DNA of 64,000 nucleotides from Panicum virgatum (GCF_016808335.1 NC_053147.1:20446913-20510912); one strand, 5' to 3'; counted from the first letter of the stretch, positions 26,676 through 39,430 are shown. A program made the numbers and translations. Notes: generated by a model from the sequence alone, not told the origin.

Positions 26676-28000
26676 TTTTTTTTTTATGGCAAAGCTCGCT
26701 AATTTATTTAGCCAGCCACGGAATCATATGCCACAATAGTGTTTACAAGACTTGGGAGGGGATGCATCCAATGATAGGATGATCCGGGTACCGTGTACGA
26801 GCAATGTGAGCTAATAATGCATGAGTCACAGAATTACGAGAATGGTAAACATGGACGAGCGACGTCGAACAAAACATAGTTGCCAGCATGAATTTTGGCT
26901 CCCTAAAAAGAACACCTCCCTTTGCCAAATCATACTTCGTCGACTGCAGAGCCTTAACCCGTCTTGGAGACAGACTCCAGAACAATGGCCTTGTTTAGTT
27001 GCCCGTGTAAAATCGTAAAAATGAAATTTTTGCACATTTAAAATATTAAATATAAACTAATCAAAAAACTAATTACAAAACTCATATGTAAACTACAAGA
27101 CAAATCTAAAGAGCCGAATTAATCCATCATTAGAGCATGTATACTATAGCAATTACTGTAGCAATTTAACGTCTAATTACAGCCTAATTAGGCTCATTAG
27201 ATTCGTCTCGCAATTTACAAGCAAACTATGCAATTCATTTTTTATTCCATCTAGATTTAATACTCCATACATATAAGATTCTCTGATAGATTTGGAATTT
27301 TAAATTTCACAACTAAACAAGACCAATGTTTTGCATTCCCTGGGCTGGCACTAATTGGAGTGCTGCAACACAGGCGTGGGCCTCCGCACACACGGCATCC
27401 GTAACCACAGCCAACTTCCCTGCACCTGCCATCCCCGCAGCACACTCATCATCGCGGACGACGAAACACCAGGCTCCCGACGCCTCTTTTTCCCAAAAAG
27501 CAGCATCAACGTTGATCTTCCAGACATCATGCAATGGTATCACCCATCTCTGATCATTTGCCCTCGCAACCACCGCGCTTCTGCCATATCTTCTTCTTGT
27601 TGCGCAATTTGAGTTAACGACCGAGCTCTAAATATGACTTCCTCAATGCTTCTCATCCCATCTCCTCCATTTGATTTGTTGCGAGCATCCCACCACGACC
27701 TCAAGAGCCCAACGATTAGTAGCATCTTCTCATTTGGCATCTTTAGGATATCTTCGGTCACATTATAAGAGGATGACAGATTGCTCAGGGCCAGCTGATC
27801 ACCTTCCAGGTTTAGACCACTCCAACAATACTTCACCTGTTTGCTCTCCAAGAAACAGTGACCCCCATCTTCATCCAACCTCCAACAATCAGGGCATCTA
27901 GTATCAATGTCCATCACACGCCTACAAATATTATTACGGAGGGACAGACTGTTGTGTGCAAACCTCCACAAAAAGGTGTTTTACCTTAGGTGGGCAATTT
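26676..28000 (-). pseudogene. 3' fragment of a non-LTR retroelement: zf-RVT plus RNase H-like domain
   Basis: Reads on the minus strand: a zinc-binding reverse-transcriptase tail (WRFAHNSLSLR, then CPDCWRLDEDGGHCFLE) at about 27970-27800, a linker (WWDARNKSNGG), then an RNase H-like RVT_3 domain (WKINVDAAF, VVRDDECAAGMAGAG, VCAEAHACVAALQL) at 27510-27330. It resumes after an inserted MITE as KALQSTKYDLAKG through HALLAHIARTRYP at 26950-26760. It ends in a T-run at 26676-26685, a poly(A) tail on the coding strand. A frame change separates the zf-RVT part from the RNase H part. I see no target duplication. It is probably a 5'-truncated LINE copy or a dead gene derived from one. Confidence 0.75.
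26987..27324. mobile_element. MITE inserted in the RNase H domain of the LINE fragment
   Basis: 338 bp with 14-bp terminal inverted repeats: GGCCTTGTTTAGTT at 26987-27000 and AACTAAACAAGACC at 27311-27324. AAT flanks both ends, compatible with a 3-bp duplication as in Tourist/PIF-Harbinger elements. The interrupted reading frame continues on both sides, so the MITE is younger than the LINE copy. Confidence 0.88.
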
Positions 28001-29270
28001 ATTCTCCTTATCCTTTTCCTCAGATTTTGAGTTGCTGCAATACACACTAACTTCTTTTTATTTGTTTCACGATCCAAAAATGTTTTCTTTTATACCATGT
28101 TAAAACACATAGGCCTACTTTTTGGTGAGTAAATTGCGCCGACTATACATCAAATTGTATGGTTGTATTACTTTGGTCTAACAAGTAGCAAAACATGCAT
28201 ACTTGCAAAACTAGTGCACACCTACAAAACAACTGAAATATAAGTGGCTTTCATTGTATACCTACGCTTTGAAGCATCTATCCACACCAAGACTATTTTC
28301 TTAATGATGGTTTATGTCGTTTAATTCATGTTAGCACTTATATGCGCTTGGATTTGGACATAGCAATTGGACATTCTAGTATACTGAGTACATAGTAGTA
28401 GACATGGGCGGAGGTAGAGATAAAATGAGGGGGGTGCGACGCTTTATAACAAATGAATAATACTCAAACCAACATGGTGAAAATCCTCCAACAATTTTTA
28501 CTGGGTGAATTTTATTGGCCTAGATGTCATCGCTACGGGATCATATCCTAGTCAAACCGAATATGTATTATTGCCGCTCATTCACATGTCATATTTTTCT
28601 AATCCAATAAAGAAACTTAAATAATGTATCTCGACTATGGAAAAATCATCCAATGAAACTACCTAACACAACACATAACACTTATACATGCCAGAACTTT
28701 TAGTAATAAATATTACTTATAAATACCATAAATAATAAAGACGAACAGGCAGTGAAACATGCTATATGTTGTCGAAATGTATTTTTAGTAGAAGTGATGG
28801 TTACGTGCCTACCTTAAAATTATCTGTTTGGGATTGAAACGGAAGCATAAGCCTCAAATAGGATAACAAAATAGACACAGAGAGGTTCACATGCATAAAG
28901 CCATCCACACAGTGTTGGCAAAATACAGCTACGTAGCGTGCATATGATCGCATATGCATACATTTAACAAGTTGGTATATGGATTTACACGCTTTGCTAC
29001 TTGTTGGATAAGCTGTTTTCTGGTGGATGCAATTTATTTTTTTAGATGAAATCCTAGCGGTCGATCATACACACGACGGCCCACGTGCGACGTGTAGTTT
29101 CCCAGACCCCAGCAGGAGACGGGCCCCGTTGGGTTTTCGACCAAAATCCCCCAACCGCCACGGTTCGCCCCGCCCGCCTAAACAAAACGCCTCCACCGCG
29201 TCCCCCTTCCCTTCGCACACCAAATCAAGAACCAGTTCTTGGATTCTTGATCGGTCCTCCGCCCGCAGCA
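28001..29270. other. Spacer and DUF569 upstream region
   Basis: AT-rich to about 29040, then GC-rich leader sequence of the gene starting at 29271. No gene or clear element boundary seen. Confidence 0.5.
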
Positions 29271-30591
29271 ATGAAGTTCTTCCAGAACGCACGCTTGGTG
29301 CGGCTCAAGAGCCACCTCGGCACGTACCTCTGCGCCGCCGACGACGCGGTGGCCGTCTCCCACGGCTACCGCCGCAACTCACGCGGCACGGTCTGGACCG
29401 TGGAGCTCGCCGGCGACGAGTACGTCCGCCTCCAGTGCCAGCGGGGGCTCTACCTCGGCGCCGCCGACGCCGCCGCGGCGCTCGACCCCGCCACGCCCAG
29501 CTGCAGGGTCGTGCAGGGCCTGCCGTCCACGCCCAACGACAGCGCCTTCCTCTGGACGCCGCGCCGGGATGAGGGGGATCGCGGCGCCGGGTGCCTCACG
29601 CTTTCCGGGCCACTCGGCCGCCTCCTCCGCGCCAGCTTCGGGGAGACGCCGCGGGACAACACCGTCACCCTCGACTTCGAGGTCGGACCGGAGGAGAGCA
29701 CGTGGGTGGTCGAGGTCGTCCCGGCGGAGCAGGCGGCGCCGCCGTCGCCCTGCCGCGCCCAGTCCTGCGACGCTCGGCTAGAGGCGGCCGCCGCGACGTT
29801 GGACACCGCGTCCAGCGCCTTCGTCAGATTATACTCCGCCAAGGTATTCGAACAAAACCGCGGTTCTGACTGCTTGCTTCATTCTTTCTTGATCTTGAGG
29901 ACGAATTCATCTCGTTGAGTTGCTAAGATTGATTTCCTGCGTAATTACCAGCTAGTTCGTCCAATTAGTTTCTTGGAGTAAGAAGAATGCTAACTTCTTT
30001 GGTTCTTGAGGAATTGAAGCTTGTAAATTTCTTGTCGTTTCTTTTCTGATTGAGTCGCGTCCTGCTGAATCGCAGAATCTTGAAATGGCTTAAAGTCGTA
30101 ATAATGGTTTGCAGGAATCGAAAACCAAGCTTGAGGAGCCGCCATCGATCGAGGAACCCCTGCACATGCCGGCGCGGCGCACCATCTTCCACAACACGGC
30201 CCGGGAGGACGGCGGCGTGGACGACTTCGACGAGGGCACCTGGAGGTACTTCACGTTCGACGAGCAGAGCCTCGCCGCGCTGCGCCGCAGGCTGCAACAG
30301 GAGACCAAGTACAAGGACTTCGTCATCTGCCGCCGGAGCGACGGCGACGCACCGAGGCTGTTCCCCGTCGTCCTGGACCTGCCGCCCGGCAACAACGAGA
30401 TGGAGTTTGTCCTGGTCTTGGTGCCATCTAGAGGTACTACCACTACTGAAGATCTTGGCGTAGGCACTTGCCAAATCTTCTGTTCGTGTTTGGTTTCTAA
30501 ACATATACTAGGCATAGTATAGTGGAACGAATACTAATAATATTGTTCATCAACTGTAATTGCAGCGGCAAATGATCTTCAGTGGCCATAG
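29271..30591 (+). CDS. DUF569 family protein (fascin-like beta-trefoil)
   Basis: Plant-specific family of unknown biochemical role; the N-terminal DUF569 domain resembles actin-cross-linking (fascin-like) folds. Exons: 29271-29843, 30115-30433, 30566-30591, giving 305 aa. Seen: MKFFQNARLVRLKSHLGTYL at the start, the family hallmark of a chain beginning with the domain; LQCQRGLYLGA in the second strand set; and a separate C-terminal block (RRTIFHNTAREDGGVDD, FVICRRSDGDAPRLFPVV) typical of these proteins. The third exon is small. I chose the donor at 30434 (phase 1) because it gives a short in-frame end, NDLQWP. An alternative donor near 30460 would extend the tail. Codon use is very GC-rich in exons 1 and 2. 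Confidence 0.88.
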
Positions 30592-31380
30592 GGACGTGAC
30601 CTGGTATCGCTGTAAGAAGGATAGGGAGTAATTCGACAGTTCGGCATAGCCTGAACTGGACATTTTTGTAGAGTGTACGGAGCAGTATCTGTATCTAGAG
30701 TTGTTCATAACTGAAACTGAACATTCTTGTGCTCTGAAATTTCAGTCACTTAGGGAAGCTCTCATCTTGGCTTCGTTCTCTAGTGCTCGACACTGTTACG
30801 AACGTGTAACTAGCTTGAAACAGACTAGCAGTAGATGGACAAAAATGTCAGAAAGGTATTACCAGTTTCTTTTTGGACGATTCTGTCCAGGAATGATCTT
30901 GGAGTTTCTTTAATTTATAGCCGCTCTTATGAGTGCTCTCTGTCTAAATGTGTTTGTGTGTACAATATGTTTCTTATTAGTGGACTACTGGACTGTGTGG
31001 TGTGTGCTGTACTTTGGTTCCGCATGCATTTCTGATGCAGTGTTGCGGATGTGTCTTTCTCGTCCCGTTTGGCTTTACCTTAGCTGTAATTGCAGTTCAG
31101 AGACATGATAGGTGGAAGCCGATTCGTTTCAGTTTCATTTCAACAAGTCAAGAAGCCATCAGCTCACAACAACCACATTGTGTATCCTGCATGTACAGTT
31201 TTCCCAACATGAACCACACAATTACAACATGAAGAAAAACCACTCTACTCGTGGAGGGAACGCTTTGCATCAACCCCAGCTATATGATCCTATCTGATCT
31301 CTATTTCTCACTGTAACAACCACAGGCTCACAGCAAGCAACACGTTAAAGATAAGAAAAAAAACCATGCAGAACAATGTA
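30592..31380. other. Convergent 3' regions of the DUF569 and TPR genes
   Basis: AT-rich 3' UTR and spacer sequence between two convergent genes. No additional gene seen. Confidence 0.5.
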
Positions 31381-33098
31381 TCAACAAGCTATTTGGTCCC
31401 TGAAAGTGGCGATCTCCTCGAATACAGGCAGCCGCCTTGACCTGAACGGTGTCCACCCGTTCATCACAAGGTCTAGTCGCTCCATGATCTCTTCATGGAC
31501 ACTTTGGCCGACATCAAATGGCGAGGAAACGCAATTGAATGGGTCGAGCTCGTGCAGAAGCTGCTCAGCACGGGCGACCACCTTTTCATCATCCGACCCA
31601 TAGATTCTGTGTAGCAGGACGTCCTCGAGTGTTTGTCTTGCCTCCCCATGCCTGCCCAGCTTGATCAGGCACAGCCCAAGGTTGCACGCCCTGTTGGCAT
31701 CAGGCTCAATAGTTTGTGCCTTGCGGTACACCAATTCGGCGGCTTCATAGTTGTTCTGCTGCATGTAAGCCCAGCCAAGGTTGCCCTGTGATGCATAGCA
31801 GGGAATATTTCAGTAAGCTGAATGTAACTGAGAATTTCATTGGTGAACAAACTATCGACAGTAGGAGTAGCAACTAGCAAGAGCAGTTGTGACCCATATA
31901 CCAGAATACGAGATGTCTCCTGTTGGATTGAGACCTGGAACTTCTTGCCATGGGATCGTGCTTTCTTAGTTGCCTTCCCGTTGAAGGCCTCACCGAGGTA
32001 TATCATCTTCAGTTTCTGTTTCAGTAGCTCAATTTGTTCCTCGACTTTTCCGCACTTCTGAAATATATAATGGCATCAGGTTAGAGTGCAGGAACCCTTC
32101 AGCGCGCTTGTGCAAGATGTGAATTAAGAAGCAAAAAACTGAACTACCTTATACAGATCGATGAGTAGGTTGTCAAGGGACTCTTGAGCCTGCTTGGAGC
32201 AGAGATGCCTGAAGGATCTGATGGCCTCGATCGCCTCCTCGGAGCGATCCTGCTGCTTCATCACCACAGCCATGTCCTTCAGGGCACTGTCCACCCTGTC
32301 ACCGGAGTTGATCGCCTTCCAGAACCACACGATCGCCAAATCTGGCTGCTTCTCCACAAGCTGATTCATGCAATGAAAGTCATTGTGCCCAAATTAGCAG
32401 TTAAGATTATTAGGAGGATCACAACAAAATCTCGCACTACTAGTAATCACAATTTAAGCTGAGTGTAATCAAGTGTTATGATAAGTAATTAGATACTAAT
32501 CGAGTTTGAAGCACATCATTTATTGGATCAGCGAATCATTCGCCGTGCCAGTTGGATCCCTCTCCATTTCTGGTAACCATTTGCCCCAGCCCAACATAGT
32601 GCATAGAACGATTCAGATATTCAGTGAACAGTACATCTGAAAGGCTAAAAGTACAGTTCGAATAAGAACAGTCACAATCAATATCCATATCAAGGCAAAG
32701 GAAATCTTGCCAACCGAAATTGCAAACCCACGAAATCTAATTTCAATTGACAAAACAAAAGGCATCGAAGTATTTACTTTTAGGATTTTTCCAGAAAAGA
32801 CCTACTAATGCATGCGGTGGTTTACGTCAAAACCAGCGTCCGGTGCAAATAAAGGTGAAATGGCGCTCAAATACGATGAATAGATAGATGTTTTGATTTA
32901 TTTTTACAGAAAGGTGCTTTGATTTGATGCACACATATAACTGGACGATGAGAGAAAGATGGTAACCTGGAGGTGCTTTGCTCTGACGTACGGGCTGTCG
33001 CCGGCGGGCACCTTGTGGACGACATGGAAGAGATCCTTCTTCTCTCCGCCGCCGCCGCCGCCACCACCACCACCTCCCCTCCTCCTGGAAGAACCCAT
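31381..33098 (-). CDS. POLLENLESS3-like / SDI-family TPR protein
   Basis: Member of the plant MS5/TDM1-POLLENLESS3-LIKE-SDI1 tetratricopeptide family. MS5/TDM1 acts at meiotic exit; SDI1/2 act in sulfur-deficiency responses and glucosinolate repression. Exons (minus): 33098-32967, 32360-32148, 32057-31902, 31785-31381, all phase 0, giving 301 aa. Seen: FHVVHKVPAGDSPYVRAKH (family signature), AIVWFWKAINSGDRVDSALK, VVMKQQDRSEEAIEAIRSF, TPR helices around GNLGWAYMQQNNYEAAE and YRKAQTIEPDANRACNLG, and the conserved end RLPVFEEIATFR. An N-terminal run of about 11 Gly from a GGN repeat (33049-33075) precedes the signature. The subfamily (POLLENLESS3-LIKE versus SDI) cannot be fixed without a tree. 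Confidence 0.92.
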
Positions 33099-33335
33099 GG
33101 CGGAGCAGTCTAGACGGAAGCCGGCTTGGCGAGAGGGGAGCGAAGGTGACTAGGTGAGCGTCCGGGCGATGAGAACGACCAGAGCCCACACCGGTAGGCG
33201 GTTTTGTTTTCGCGGGTTGCGGGATCTGGGGGTAACGACGAGCGGGGTGGAGCGAACCTGGACGGGAGAGCGTCCAGGTTCCGGGCCGGGGGTCGGATGG
33301 GGACACGGCGCCCATCTCGCTGGCGCGAGGCGGGT

Positions 33336-33366
<31 letters not shown>
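33336..33366 (+). repeat. 31-bp uninterrupted poly(G) tract
   Basis: An unbroken G-run about 240 bp upstream of the TPR gene start codon, on the non-coding strand of its promoter region. It is able to form G-quadruplexes. The exact length is doubtful, because assemblies handle such runs badly. Confidence 0.9.
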
Positions 33367-33367
<1 letters not shown>

Positions 33368-33659
33368 GACGTGTTCGGACCCAAGCCGGGTGCAGTGACG
33401 TGTGCTCGCGGCGCCTTGAAAGGGTGGGAGAGGGCTTGGTTGGGTTGGGATGCGACGGACAGGACGATGGGGAATCTTTCATCTCAGCTCACATGAACAT
33501 TGAACACGTCCAATTGTGTTACTACGATTCGCAGCCTTCATAAATCTACAGTAGTCTTGAATGGGAGGCAGCGCTCCTGCAATTTATTCAAAAAAAAACT
33601 ACGGTAGATTTCTCTAACCACTTGCTTTACTATGATATTTTTTTGAGGGGTAAAAAAAA

Positions 33660-33843
33660 CTCCCTCCATTCTAAATTGTAAATTTTGATAAATAGTAAAA
33701 TTTTGATATATTACAGTAGATCACTTTGATAAATTTTGATATATTAATTTTGCTATACATCTAGATAAACACTATATATAGATATATAGTAAAAATGATT
33801 TATCTAAATTTGGTAAAACTATAAATAAGGTGGAACGGAGGGA
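33660..33843. mobile_element. Stowaway-like MITE, diverged
   Basis: About 184 bp, AT-rich, from CTCCCTCCATTCTAAATT to the inverted end GGTGGAACGGAGGGA. The terminal repeats match Stowaway with a few mismatches. The TA target duplication is not evident on the left side. Confidence 0.75.
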
Positions 33844-34245
33844 ATAGAGATGATTAGCATGGTGTGGTGTCGAACGTCGATGGGCTCCTCTTGGTCACGA
33901 TCTCGGTCGTTGGCGTTGGTGGGCCGTGTAAATTCCATCGCGTCTTGGACAGCTTGGGAGCCCACAAAATATGCGGGTGCCCAGAGTGGAGGTAAGTCTT
34001 CAGGCCCAAGCCTAGTCGATGCACTTGTAATGGGTCGGGCTCGTGGTTTTTGGGTTCAATAGGCTATTTTCAGGTTTTAGGGCAAATATTGCGGCTCGAG
34101 CTTGCCTGATGATCAGAATGATATGTAAATTAGGCTAGGCTCAATCTCACCAGATGCACTAACTAGATCAGCGCTGTATCCAATTTCTTCAGTGGTAGGG
34201 GTTTCTTGTCCGACGTTTAGAGCAAGCAAACCATCACTTGTTCTA

Positions 34246-34383
34246 AGATCTGTTTGGATGAGCTAAAGTTAAATGATAAAATTTATTACATACTAGCACT
34301 TATACGGATGCTAAAGATTTTGAGTCTTGAATAAAGTTTAGCCCATCTCATTAGCATGTACTTGGATCCAAACAGAACCTTAC
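34246..34383. mobile_element. Short MITE with TCTGTTTGGAT termini
   Basis: About 138 bp between AAGATCTGTTTGGAT and the inverted end ATCCAAACAGAACCTT. This is the common grass non-autonomous family with TGTTTGGATC-like ends. The exact ends and superfamily are uncertain. Confidence 0.6.
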
Positions 34384-34402
34384 TATTATTATCTCGCCTC
34401 AT

Positions 34403-34804
34403 TTTTTTTTGAAAAGAACCGGCAAGAGTTTTGCCGTTCTTGTATTGATATAGGAGAGTGAGAACAAAACAATAGGCCTAGACCCAAAGAAGAACAAAAA
34501 GAAAATCAAGCCTAGCCTAATCTCATAGCCAAAGCTCACACAAACAGATAGATCCTGCTAAGCACCAGGTTCGAGCTTCCTCCACAATTTTTGCAAGCAG
34601 CATTTGGATTGAAGACTTTCTGTGTCGGAAGATTCTTCCATTCCTCTCATTCCAAATTTCCCAGGAAACAAGCAACAGAAACGATCTCATCGTCTTAGGT
34701 GATAGTCCACTAGAAGCAGCTGTCAACTTCCACCAGTAGGCTACACTCTCACAAGTATCCAGGAAGCTATTGAAGGTCTCGCCCAGGTACACTGGCCCCC
34801 AAAT
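34403..34804 (-). mobile_element. 5'-truncated LINE with perfect 14-bp target duplication
   Basis: Minus-strand 3' end of an L1-type LINE: the T-run beginning at 34402 is its poly(A) tail. The coding remnant 34792-34523 carries the region after the zinc-binding domain (AYWWKLTAASSGLS, SWEIWNERNGRIFRHR, KIVEEARTWC). TTATCTCGCCTCAT occurs immediately outside both ends (34389-34402 and 34805-34818), a clean target site duplication. Only about 400 bp was inserted, as in typical abortive target-primed reverse transcription. Confidence 0.92.
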
Positions 34805-34818
34805 TTATCTCGCCTCAT

Positions 34819-35482
34819 AAAAATCATGTTTCGATCAGAAAACCCCATTGAACAAGCTAAGGCAATTTACATCGCATCTACTTCCCTCGTGGACAGATAC
34901 ACGCACCCAGTCCAGAGCCCCAAAGGATAGAGGGGGTATATACGGACACGCACCGTATGAGGTCTTTAACAAAAGACTGGAATAACCTCCATCATCATCT
35001 CAAAGTGCGTAGAGCAAACAAAGGAAAATCAAAGACACCTGATTCGTAGACGGATCACATGCACCTGCCAGGATATACGCGCCTTTCCAAAGGATCTCTA
35101 CGCATCTCCATCCATCCATGCTCGACACGAGCTCGCAATGAGTGAGAAAGACTACACGGGTTAAAGATGGCCGTATTTGACCGACCGGCCCCTTTGCGGC
35201 GAGCTAGATACATCATACGGGTATCCTCCCCAAAGCCTGCGAAAGAAGGAAAGGGCAGGGGCTCTTTTGGAAAATATCTCTCGGAACAAGAGGGGAAAAA
35301 CAAAAGAAGCGCCTGCCACACTGCCATGGACACGTTCAAACAATCAAACGCCATCGCTAAAGCGACCCAGCCCTTCTCGTGGTGGCATCATGCATGAGCT
35401 GGCGCCTCTGGCCTCCATGGCCGGGCCTGCTGAAAGAAGAGGCAGTGTGCACCAATGGAAGATTTTGTTTTCCTAAAGACGA
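34819..35482. other. Spacer between two LINE insertions
   Basis: Moderately GC-rich sequence with overlapping short open frames on both strands around 35055-35480, none of which resembles a known family. It continues after the LINE at 42007. Confidence 0.5.
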
Positions 35483-35591
35483 AGAAGAAGGATGTTTTTT
35501 TAGAAGAAAGGTTTCCCCGCTTTATTTCCATGAAACAAAGCAAAGTTCAGGTTGCACAAAGTTAAGGTTTAGCGTATTCGAAGCGCGCCCG

Positions 35592-38500
35592 CTAAGGTAC
35601 AGCAGAACAAAGAGAGACAACTTGACTAGCATCTAAAGCATCAAGGTAACTTGTCGCTAGAGCACAAGAGATCATCGGCACAGGAGCTTCAGCGGCCTCC
35701 AAAGGCATATCGGCGATGTAGATTGCTCTCCCAGGAGATGCTTCCAAACTTGACATATGCTCCATCTGGGAAATTGACGATGACTGGTTCATCTGAGGAG
35801 GAGCAGTCAGCTGCAAGGGCTCCTCCAGCTTGCTTAGTAGCCTTGCTAGCACCTGGTCCAGCTTCACCACATCCGCTTCTGAGTAGAGAGATCGCCAATT
35901 TTTCGAAGTGTGAAGCAGTCTTCTTATCAAGATCTTTTCCCCATCCAACTTTTGCCCTGAAAACACATAGCATTGCGAAATTTCCATAAAGACCACATCA
36001 ATGCAGCCGAGCACCCATTCATAACTTTATGTTTATAATCACTAATCCACCATCGAGCTACAGATTCATAACCATCACCCAGTTGAGTATGAAAAATGTC
36101 CTTCAGATAAGACCAAAGCACTTTTGCTACACAACAATCAAAGAATAAGTGGTTAACTGTTTCAGGTTCATTACAAAACAAGCAAGACACATCTTCCACA
36201 TGTCTTCTCTTAGCCAGGTTAGTTCTGATAAGAGTTTTGTTATTGGAGAGGAGCCATAAAAAGATGTGGATACGAGGTGGGACATTTAAGCCCCAAATGC
36301 TAGGTGCATAAACAGGTTGCACACCTCTAAAACTGATAGTTTTATATACAGCTTGCACAGAAAAACTATTGCTATCAGCAAAGGATCAAACAATTGCATC
36401 ACAATCATCATTGTAATTAACAGATTCTGCTATGGCCACAAGGTCTAACCATTTCTGCATTAGCCTTAGTGAGATCCTTTTCCTAAAGGAGATTTTGAGC
36501 TCTTCTCCATCCCAAACTTCAGCCACACTAACATTTTTTTGGTTAGATAGAACATAGAGGTCCCAGAACTGGATAGCTAGGCTGCAAGTCCCAAACCAAA
36601 TGTCTTCCCAAAATCTGATTGTTTTTCCATCACCAATTTTCCATCTCACTCCTAGTTGGGCTGCTTTACTAGCCCACAGTACACCTCTCCAGAAAGGGGA
36701 AGCACCAATTTCAGGACAACAAAAAAGATTTGGTTGTTTTGTTCTGTATTTGTAATCAATAATTTGTTTCCAAATCATATTATCACTAAGGTGATATCTA
36801 TTAATCCAAGAGGATAGTAAGCTCATATTTAAGCAAACCAGATCAAGAATCCCCCAACCACCATATTCTTTTTTCTGAGCTATACTTTGCCAATTGGACA
36901 GGTGGTATCTGTGATTCCCTTCCTGGTCATTCCAAAGAAAGTTTGCCATTTGAGAATTAATATTTTCAATGGCCCATTTTGGGAATTTGATAACCAAGAG
37001 TAAATATATTGGAATGCTGGCCAGGCAAGATTTTAAAAGAGTGAGCCTACCAGCACTAGACAACAGTCTACCTTTCCAACCAGAAATTCTTTTTAGGAGT
37101 TTGTCCACCACTGGTTGAATGTCTTCCCTTTTGAGTTTGGTGAAATGTAGAGGGACCCCAAGTATTTAATTGGGAAATCACCAATATTGCAGCAAAAAGT
37201 TCTAGCCAGAGCAGTCTTGTCCTCATCAGTCACATTCATAGTGATGAGGTCGTTTTTATTATAGTTGATCCTCATCCTAGAAAGGTTTTCAAAGCAAGCT
37301 AGGAGCCATTTAAAATGGTTAGCTTGGATGAGATTGTTTTTTAAAAATAAAATTGTGTCATCGGCATATTGCAGACTCACAATACCTCCTTCTATCATGT
37401 CAGTTAGCAGGCCTCCAATGAGGCCTTGAGTAGTAGCTTTACTAAGCATACTGGTGAAGACATCCACAACTAAATTAAAAAGAAGGGGAGACAAGGGGTC
37501 CCCCTGTCTTAAACCTTTTCCTACTGCAAAGTAAGGCCCATTTTCATCATTAAGTCTGATACAAACAGAACCACCTTGAGTTAGCTTAGTAATCCAGCTA
37601 ATCCAGGTGTTGGAAAAAAACCTCTAGAAGAAAGAACTTCAATAAGGAAGTCCCAATTTACTCTATCATATGCCTTCTCATAATCAATTTTAAGAACAAT
37701 ACCAGATTTTTTCCCCTAGCCACCTCATGTATAATTTCATGAGCAGCCACCACACTTTCAAGGATATATCTCCCTTGGATAAAGGCAGTTTGGTTTGGGG
37801 AAATCAACCTATCAATAATCTTAATGAGTCTGTTATTGAGAGCCTTGCTAAAAATTTTGAAACTACAATTGATCAGAGCAATAGGTCTGAACTTCCTCAT
37901 CTCTATGGCATCTGCTTCTTTAGGGATCAGTATTAGCATTACATAATTCAGTCTGTTAATGTCAAGACGTCCTTCCTCAAAATCCTTCACTAGGGCCATA
38001 AAATCATTCTTAATCAGGTCCCAAAATCTCTGATAAAAGAGGAAAGGGAAGCCATCAGGCCCTAGCGCTCCATCAGCATAAGAATCAAATATAGCAGTTC
38101 TAATTTCTTCCTCAGAAAGAGGTGAGGATAACATAGTATTCTCTTCCTCAGATAATTTTTCCTCATCATTCCAAAAGGAGCTTTTAAGATGGATGTTGGG
38201 TTTGGCTTCATATCCAAAAAGAGTTTTATAAAAATCTGTAGCTATATTGAGCATCTCTTTTTGATCAGTAACCTCTCCCTCAGGTCCTTGCAAGGAAGTA
38301 ATCATTTTCTTTCTTTTTTTGTTATTAGCCAAAGCCTGAAAGTAGGTAGTATTGCAGTCTCCTTCTTTAATAAACCTATCTCTAGATCTCTGTTTGGCTT
38401 TGATTTCCTCAATGCACCAAATTTACTCTAATTGAGTTTTGAGATTTTGAATTCTATCTTTCTCTTCATCGGTGAGGTTGTTTTCTTCAGAGAAAACATC

Positions 38501-39430
38501 CATGATATCAAACTCCTCGCTCAAGGCCTGCTTTTTCTTTCTCATCTCAGCATTGATGTTTATGGACCAACCTTTGAGTTTCTTTCTTAGGGCTCTTATT
38601 TTAAATTGCCAAACCTCTATGGGGTTTGTCAAAGGACAGTGTTTCCTCCAAGTATCTACAACAATGTCATAGAAATCCTCCTGCTCCAGCCACCATTTTT
38701 CAAATCGAAAAAGGTGATCCTTTTTTGTTTGGTGTAATCCAAAATCCAGGATAAGGGGGACGTGATCACTTCCTAATCTAGAAGCACTTCTTACATTTGC
38801 TATGGGGTACTGGTTCTCAAAGTCTGTAGAAGCCAAGATTCTATCCAAGACAGCCATAGTAGGATGTTCTTGGTTATTGGTCCAAGTGTAAGCTCTAGTG
38901 GGATTTTTGAACTCAATCAAACCCCAGTGGTTAATCCACTTATTGAAAGCAACAGTCCAATGGAAATTAATATTTCCATTGTTTTTATCAGAGATAGTTC
39001 TGATCAAATTAAAATCACCACCTACTAAAGTAGGTCCATCCCATTCACTTAAGATTTCATGAAGTTCATTAATGAATTCTTGTTTTCCTTCTTGATAAGC
39101 AGACCCATAAACAGTGATCAATCTCCACAAGAAATTATCATTGCTGTTCTTAACATGAGTAGAAATACAAAAATGTTTCTTAGACCAACTCAAAATATTA
39201 AACTTACTGCTTCTAAAACCTACTAGGATGCCTCCAGCGGTACCACAAGCAGGTAGAAAGTTCCAATCAAAAGGAATCCCAATAGAATCAAAAAAGGATT
39301 TATCATAAGAGTTTTTTTTGGATTCCTGAATGCCTATGAAATCAAGCTTGTTAGTAGTGATAAAATCTTTTAAACACTCTATCCTGCCTATTTTATTCAG
39401 GCCTCTGATGTTCCAAAAAGCACCTATCAT
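35592..39430 (-). pseudogene. LINE ORF2 (AP endonuclease, reverse transcriptase, zf-RVT), broken
   Basis: It starts at the ATG at 39430 (MIGAFWNIRGLN). Apurinic endonuclease: FIGIQESKK, VGGDFNLIR, DRILAS, GSDHVPLILDFG. Reverse transcriptase: LGPDGFPFLFYQRFW, FRPIALINCSFKI, SPNQTAFIQGRYI, GDPLSPLLF and the catalytic LQYADDTILF. The zinc-binding tail contains WLLSNNKTL and CLFCNEPETVNHLFFDC. Breaks: a TAA near 38420; 1-nt frameshifts at A-, T- and G-runs near 37700, 37615 and 37160; a TGA at about 36386 where Trp is expected; and a frameshift near 35930. The product would provide target nicking and reverse transcription in an intact element. Confidence 0.9.
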
